Shown piece by piece: positions 60,537-64,000 of a stretch of 64,000 nucleotides of DNA. A program made the position numbers and the translations under genes. The notes under the pieces are model-generated. The model saw only the letters and a program-made list of their open reading frames with translations, was not told the DNA's origin and did no database searches. Source of the stretch: UBA4416 sp040386075 (GTDB taxonomy: Bacteria; Bacteroidota; Bacteroidia; B-17B0; Aurantibacillaceae); NCBI GenBank assembly GCA_040386075.1, contig JAZKGE010000034.1, forward strand, positions 1 to 64,000, given 5' to 3'. Positions within the stretch are counted from its first letter, which is position 1; the number at the start of each line of letters is the position of its first letter.

Positions 60537-62120
60537 ATGAATAAGTACAATCTGGGAATTGTTTCAACGCTGGTAGGAATTGCATTAGTGGCGTTGATTG
60601 CAGTACAAATATATTGGATCAAAAGTTCCGTAAAATTAAAAGAAGAAGAGTTTGAACGTTCCGTTAAAGACGCTTTAAAATCAACTTCCAATAAGCTCGA
60701 AAAAATTGCCACTGCCAATAAGATCGCAAAAAAGATCAAGTTGCGTAAACAAGGAGTAAGGATCACAAAACCGGGCTTAGTAACAGTTGGTAACCCAAGT
60801 GGAAGCGATGTACAGGTTCGGATTTTCGAAGAATTAAGCACCGATTCTTCAGGCGTTATTACCAGTAAAATGTCTCAGAAAGAGTTTGTAGGCGATTCCA
60901 GTAATTCTCAAAATCACTTCCTGCCGTATGAATTGTTGAATTCATCACAATCAACTTCAAAAAGTATTCAAACGTTACGCGATGAATTGTTTCAAACCAA
61001 AACAGAGATCGTCAACGATCTGTTTGATGAATTGATCAGCATCAACGTGTATAAGGATTATAAGCCTAAGGTCGACTCATTGATGCTGGATACTATTTTG
61101 AGACAGGAATTATTGGCAGAGGGTGTCACCACCAATTTCGTGTATTCAGTAACAAGTCGGATCTCAAACTCAAATTCAAAACATAACGGGAATTATAAAG
61201 AAGCTCAAAAAGATTGCGATTCAACCGGTTGCTTTATGAAAATAAACCTATCGCCAAACAACGTGTTTGTTACCCCGCAATACCTAAGCGTAAATTTCCC
61301 TAACCAAAAGAACTACCTTTTAAAAACCATGTGGATGATGTTGGGCGTATCCGGAATGGTGATCCTGATCCTGATCTTTGCCTTTTATTATACAATTGCT
61401 ACTATCTCTAAGCAAAAGAAGCTATCGGTCATTAAAAACGACTTTATCAGTAACATGACCCATGAATTTAAGACGCCCATAAGTACCATTTCGCTGGCAG
61501 CCGAGATGCTCAACGACGATTCGGTGACCAAGACCCCCGAAAAACAGCAACGGTTTGTGAAAATGATCCGGGAAGAGAATAAGAGACTCAGTATTTTAGT
61601 GGAAAGTATCCTACAAACCTCCATTTTGGATAAGGGAGAGTTTAAATTGAAAAGAAGTGATGTAGATGTGCATGAATTGATCAATCAGGCTATACAAAAC
61701 ACCCAATTGTTGATAGATCAGCGTCAGGGAACAATAACTAAATATTTAGGTGCGGCCAACAGCCATGTTAATGCAGATAAAGTACATTTGACCAATATTG
61801 TGTTTAATTTGATAGATAATGCCATAAAATATACGAAAGACAGTCCTGATATCGTTATTTCAACAAAAGATGCTGAAAATGGCATAGAAATTACAATAAA
61901 AGACAATGGAATTGGCATTAGTAAGGAAAACCAGCGTAAAATTTTCGATAAATTCTACAGGGTTCCAACAGGTAATGTTCACAACGTAAAAGGCTTTGGG
62001 TTAGGGCTTAGTTACGTTCTGGCAGTGGTTCAAAAGCATAATGGCACAATTCATGTAGAGAGTGAAGTGGGTAAAGGTAGTACCTTTAAAATCCTAATGC
62101 CCTTAAAAAACGTAGATTAA
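60537..62120 (+). CDS. Membrane sensor histidine kinase (third pair)
   Basis: 527 residues. Helix 1 (8-27), an extracytoplasmic sensor of about 235 residues rich in Ser and Lys, helix 2 (about 262-284), HisKA with His309 (SNMTHEFKTPISTISL), HATPase with N box FNLIDNAIKYTK, G1 DNGIGIS, F box KIFDKFYRV and G2 GFGLGLSYV. The catalytic half and the segment ISKQKKLSVIKNDF closely parallel the kinase at 48198; the sensors differ. It is followed by its regulator after 22 bases. Confidence 0.95.
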   Translation: MNKYNLGIVSTLVGIALVALIAVQIYWIKSSVKLKEEEFERSVKDALKSTSNKLEKIATANKIAKKIKLRKQGVRITKPGLVTVGNPSGSDVQVRIFEELSTDSSGVITSKMSQKEFVGDSSNSQNHFLPYELLNSSQSTSKSIQTLRDELFQTKTEIVNDLFDELISINVYKDYKPKVDSLMLDTILRQELLAEGVTTNFVYSVTSRISNSNSKHNGNYKEAQKDCDSTGCFMKINLSPNNVFVTPQYLSVNFPNQKNYLLKTMWMMLGVSGMVILILIFAFYYTIATISKQKKLSVIKNDFISNMTHEFKTPISTISLAAEMLNDDSVTKTPEKQQRFVKMIREENKRLSILVESILQTSILDKGEFKLKRSDVDVHELINQAIQNTQLLIDQRQGTITKYLGAANSHVNADKVHLTNIVFNLIDNAIKYTKDSPDIVISTKDAENGIEITIKDNGIGISKENQRKIFDKFYRVPTGNVHNVKGFGLGLSYVLAVVQKHNGTIHVESEVGKGSTFKILMPLKNVD

Positions 62121-62142
62121 CATAAATAGAATAAATACAATT

Positions 62143-62844
62143 ATGGAAAATGTAAAAACACAAATATTATTGGTAGAAGATGATCCGAATTTGGGAACAT
62201 TGTTACAGGAATATTTAGAAGCTAAAGGATTTGAAACAAAATTGGCCACTGATGGCAAAAAAGGCTTTGATGCATTTTGCAAACAGGAGTTCGATCTATT
62301 ATTGCTTGACGTGATGATGCCTGTGAAAGACGGTTTAACGTTGGCAAAAGAAATAAGAGTAACAGATAAACATGTGCCTATTATCTTTTTAACTGCTAAA
62401 AGCATGAAAGAAGATACCATAGAAGGCTTTAACGCCGGAGCAGATGATTATATCACCAAGCCATTTAGCATGGATGAATTATTGGCTCGTGTAACAGCAG
62501 TGTTACGCAGAAGTAATAAGCAACGTGTTCATAATAGTGAAGATGTAAATTTCTCTATTGGTAGCTACACCTTTAACTCCGAAACACAGGCTTTGGTACA
62601 TGATGGCGCCGAACAAAAATTAACTACTAAGGAAAGTCAGTTAATGCGTTTATTATGCGTTCATAAAAATGATGTATTAGACAGGAACTTTGCTTTAAAA
62701 ACCATCTGGCACGATGATAATTACTTCAACGGCCGTAGTATGGATGTTTATATTGCCAAGCTTCGTAAATATTTAAAAGACGATTCAAAAGTTGAGATCG
62801 TGAACATACACGGAAAAGGCTTTAAACTATTAGTTAATTCATAA
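62143..62844 (+). CDS. OmpR-family response regulator (third pair)
   Basis: 233 residues: receiver with Asp13/Asp14, phospho-acceptor Asp56 (LLDVMMPVKDG), LTAK and DDYITKPF, then a winged-helix domain (about 135-233) with NGRSMDVYIAKLRKYL. That helix is nearly identical to ARSMDVYIVKLRKYL in the regulator at 49732, so both should read the same DNA motif. It closes the operon; a 16-bp hairpin follows. Confidence 0.96.
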   Translation: MENVKTQILLVEDDPNLGTLLQEYLEAKGFETKLATDGKKGFDAFCKQEFDLLLLDVMMPVKDGLTLAKEIRVTDKHVPIIFLTAKSMKEDTIEGFNAGADDYITKPFSMDELLARVTAVLRRSNKQRVHNSEDVNFSIGSYTFNSETQALVHDGAEQKLTTKESQLMRLLCVHKNDVLDRNFALKTIWHDDNYFNGRSMDVYIAKLRKYLKDDSKVEIVNIHGKGFKLLVNS

Positions 62845-62863
62845 TAGATTAGGGAATTCACTT

Positions 62864-62903
62864 AAAAGTGGTTTATTTTGTAATAAAATAAACCACTTTT
62901 TTT
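62864..62903 (+). terminator. Strong rho-independent terminator directly before murF
   Basis: Perfect 16-bp stem (AAAAGTGGTTTATTTT at 62864-62879, AAAATAAACCACTTTT at 62885-62900), 5-base loop, then more T. It ends only 4 bases before the GTG of the next gene, so the murF promoter must lie within or before the hairpin (TTATTTTG at 62873-62880 is one base off the -7 consensus). Confidence 0.88.
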
Positions 62904-62906
62904 ATT

Positions 62907-64000
62907 GTGTACAATCCGCAACAAATAGCTGAAATTATCAATGCCCGTATTGTTGGAAACAGTAATCAATCGGTTCAACATATTTTAATAGATAGTCGAC
63001 AGCTAACCGAACCTTCACACAGTGTTTTTGTAGCTTTAACAACCGAGCGTAATGACGCTCACCAGTATATTTTTAGTCTGTATCAAAAAGGAGTAAAAAC
63101 ATTTATCGTTAAGCACATTCCTCAAAATTGTGAAGGATTGGAAGATGCTATCTGTTTTTTGGTTGTAGAGAATACATTAAAAGCACTTCAGCAATTAGCC
63201 ATTCATCATCGTCGAGAATTTAAAATTCCGGTTATTGGTGTAACAGGAAGCAATGGAAAAACCATTGTGAAAGAGTGGCTATATCAGTTATTGAAGTTAG
63301 ATCATACAATTGCGCGCAGCCCAAAAAGTTTCAACTCGCAGGTTGGCGTACCATTATCTGTTTGGCAATTAAATAGCCGGCATACCTTAGGTATTTTTGA
63401 AGCAGGTATTTCCGAAGTAGGTGAAATGCCTTTATTGAATAAGATCATTCAACCTACCATTGGCGTGTTTACCTCTTTAGGTTCGGCACACGATGAGGGT
63501 TTTGAAAATGCTTCTCAGAAGCTGAAAGAAAAAATGCATTTGTTCACCAATGCTCAAATGGTGATTGTGAATGCCCTATCGCTGAAAGAAGAACATCTGG
63601 AGTATTTGAATAAAAATGTTTTTTTGATCTCAAACGATCAGGATGCAGCGCTTCAGATCTTAGAAAAAGAAAATCATCATACGCATACTGTTATTCATGC
63701 GCTTTATAATACAGAACGCATTAGCATTCAGATTCCGTTTACCGATCATGCCAGTGTCGAGAATGCTATTACCTGCTGGGCCGTGTTATTACACCTGAAC
63801 ATTTCCAGAGTAGAGATTGAGAACCGTATGAAAGCATTACAGCCTGTGGCTATGCGTTTGGAATTAAAATTGGGAAACAACAATTGTGTATTGATCAATG
63901 ACTTCTATAATTCAGATATTAATGCCCTGGAAATTGCTTTGCATCATCAAAAGCAGCAACATCGCGGCGGAAAAAAAATAGTGATCTTGTCTGATATTGA
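62907..64000 (+). CDS. murF: UDP-N-acetylmuramoyl-tripeptide--D-Ala-D-Ala ligase (MurF part of a probable MurF-Alr fusion), cut by window end
   Basis: The frame is open from the GTG at 62907 to the window edge (364 codons). It adds D-Ala-D-Ala to the peptidoglycan precursor in the cytosol. The N-terminal domain has LIDSRQL and FVALTTERNDAHQ; the central ligase domain has the ATP loop VIGVTGSNGKTIVKEW, then SPKSFNSQVGVPLSVW, FEAGISEVGEM and INDFYNSDINALEIAL, typical of Mur ligases. In Bacteroidota this gene is commonly fused to alanine racemase (Alr) at the C-terminus; the sequence style fits, but that half would lie beyond the window. Start chosen because it gives the full N-terminus (MYNPQQIAEIINARIVGN). 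Confidence 0.9.
   Translation, partial: MYNPQQIAEIINARIVGNSNQSVQHILIDSRQLTEPSHSVFVALTTERNDAHQYIFSLYQKGVKTFIVKHIPQNCEGLEDAICFLVVENTLKALQQLAIHHRREFKIPVIGVTGSNGKTIVKEWLYQLLKLDHTIARSPKSFNSQVGVPLSVWQLNSRHTLGIFEAGISEVGEMPLLNKIIQPTIGVFTSLGSAHDEGFENASQKLKEKMHLFTNAQMVIVNALSLKEEHLEYLNKNVFLISNDQDAALQILEKENHHTHTVIHALYNTERISIQIPFTDHASVENAITCWAVLLHLNISRVEIENRMKALQPVAMRLELKLGNNNCVLINDFYNSDINALEIALHHQKQQHRGGKKIVILSDI

Overview
The window comes from a Bacteroidota (Bacteroidetes) chromosome, probably an environmental Flavobacteriales- or Sphingobacteriales-like lineage; I cannot name the species. The signs are an A+T-rich sequence, promoters of the TAnnTTTG type, type IX secretion (T9SS) C-terminal sorting domains, an S46 dipeptidyl-peptidase, a MurF fusion-type ligase, tight gene packing and very few Shine-Dalgarno sites. 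There are no insertion sequences, tRNAs, rRNAs, CRISPR arrays or prophage blocks. Apart from intergenic repeats it reads as stable chromosome.

Layout. 1-10 kb: tail of a secreted protein, a biotin carrier protein, a Tat-exported superoxide dismutase, aspS, a TauE-like permease, mltG, a helicase-like RecA1-only protein, a secreted serine hydrolase, two small conserved proteins and a membrane-anchored SpoIIE/PP2C phosphatase. 10.1-15.8 kb: a four-gene DNA repair operon (MBL exonuclease, ATP-dependent ligase, Lhr-Core helicase, PdeM phosphoesterase). 15.8-20.9 kb: a small unknown protein, an M1 aminopeptidase lipoprotein, a membrane protein, a 408-base repeat-rich gap and paaZ.

21-39.2 kb is the outstanding region: nine consecutive same-strand genes, all ending in a SpoIIE/PP2C-type phosphatase domain. 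Eight share one architecture (signal peptide, TPR sensor region, single transmembrane helix, coiled coil, phosphatase); the ninth has a multi-pass membrane sensor. The TPR regions diverge while the catalytic domains stay close, as expected of tandem duplication with diversification of sensors. Two more copies lie outside the array (8.6 kb, minus strand; 58.6 kb), making eleven in 64 kb. No SpoIIAB/RsbW-like kinase and no STAS-domain antagonist, the usual partners of such phosphatases, is visible. The c-di-AMP synthase gene cdaA follows the array directly.

39-64 kb: cdaA, an ABC-F ATPase, a DUF2339/DUF3999 pair, the rpsF-rpsR-rplI ribosomal operon, a T9SS-cargo gene divergent from a histidine kinase/response regulator pair, a lytic transglycosylase, a cytochrome-like lipoprotein, a second two-component pair, a thioesterase, a lipase-fold protein, an S46 peptidase, a holin-like membrane protein overlapping the eleventh phosphatase, a third two-component pair paralogous to the first, and the start of a murF gene cut by the window edge. 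The first and third two-component operons share GTTAA direct repeats spaced by about one DNA helical turn upstream of their promoters, a likely binding site for their regulators. Several genes have a -7 box ending only 4-5 bases before the start codon, suggesting leaderless transcripts.
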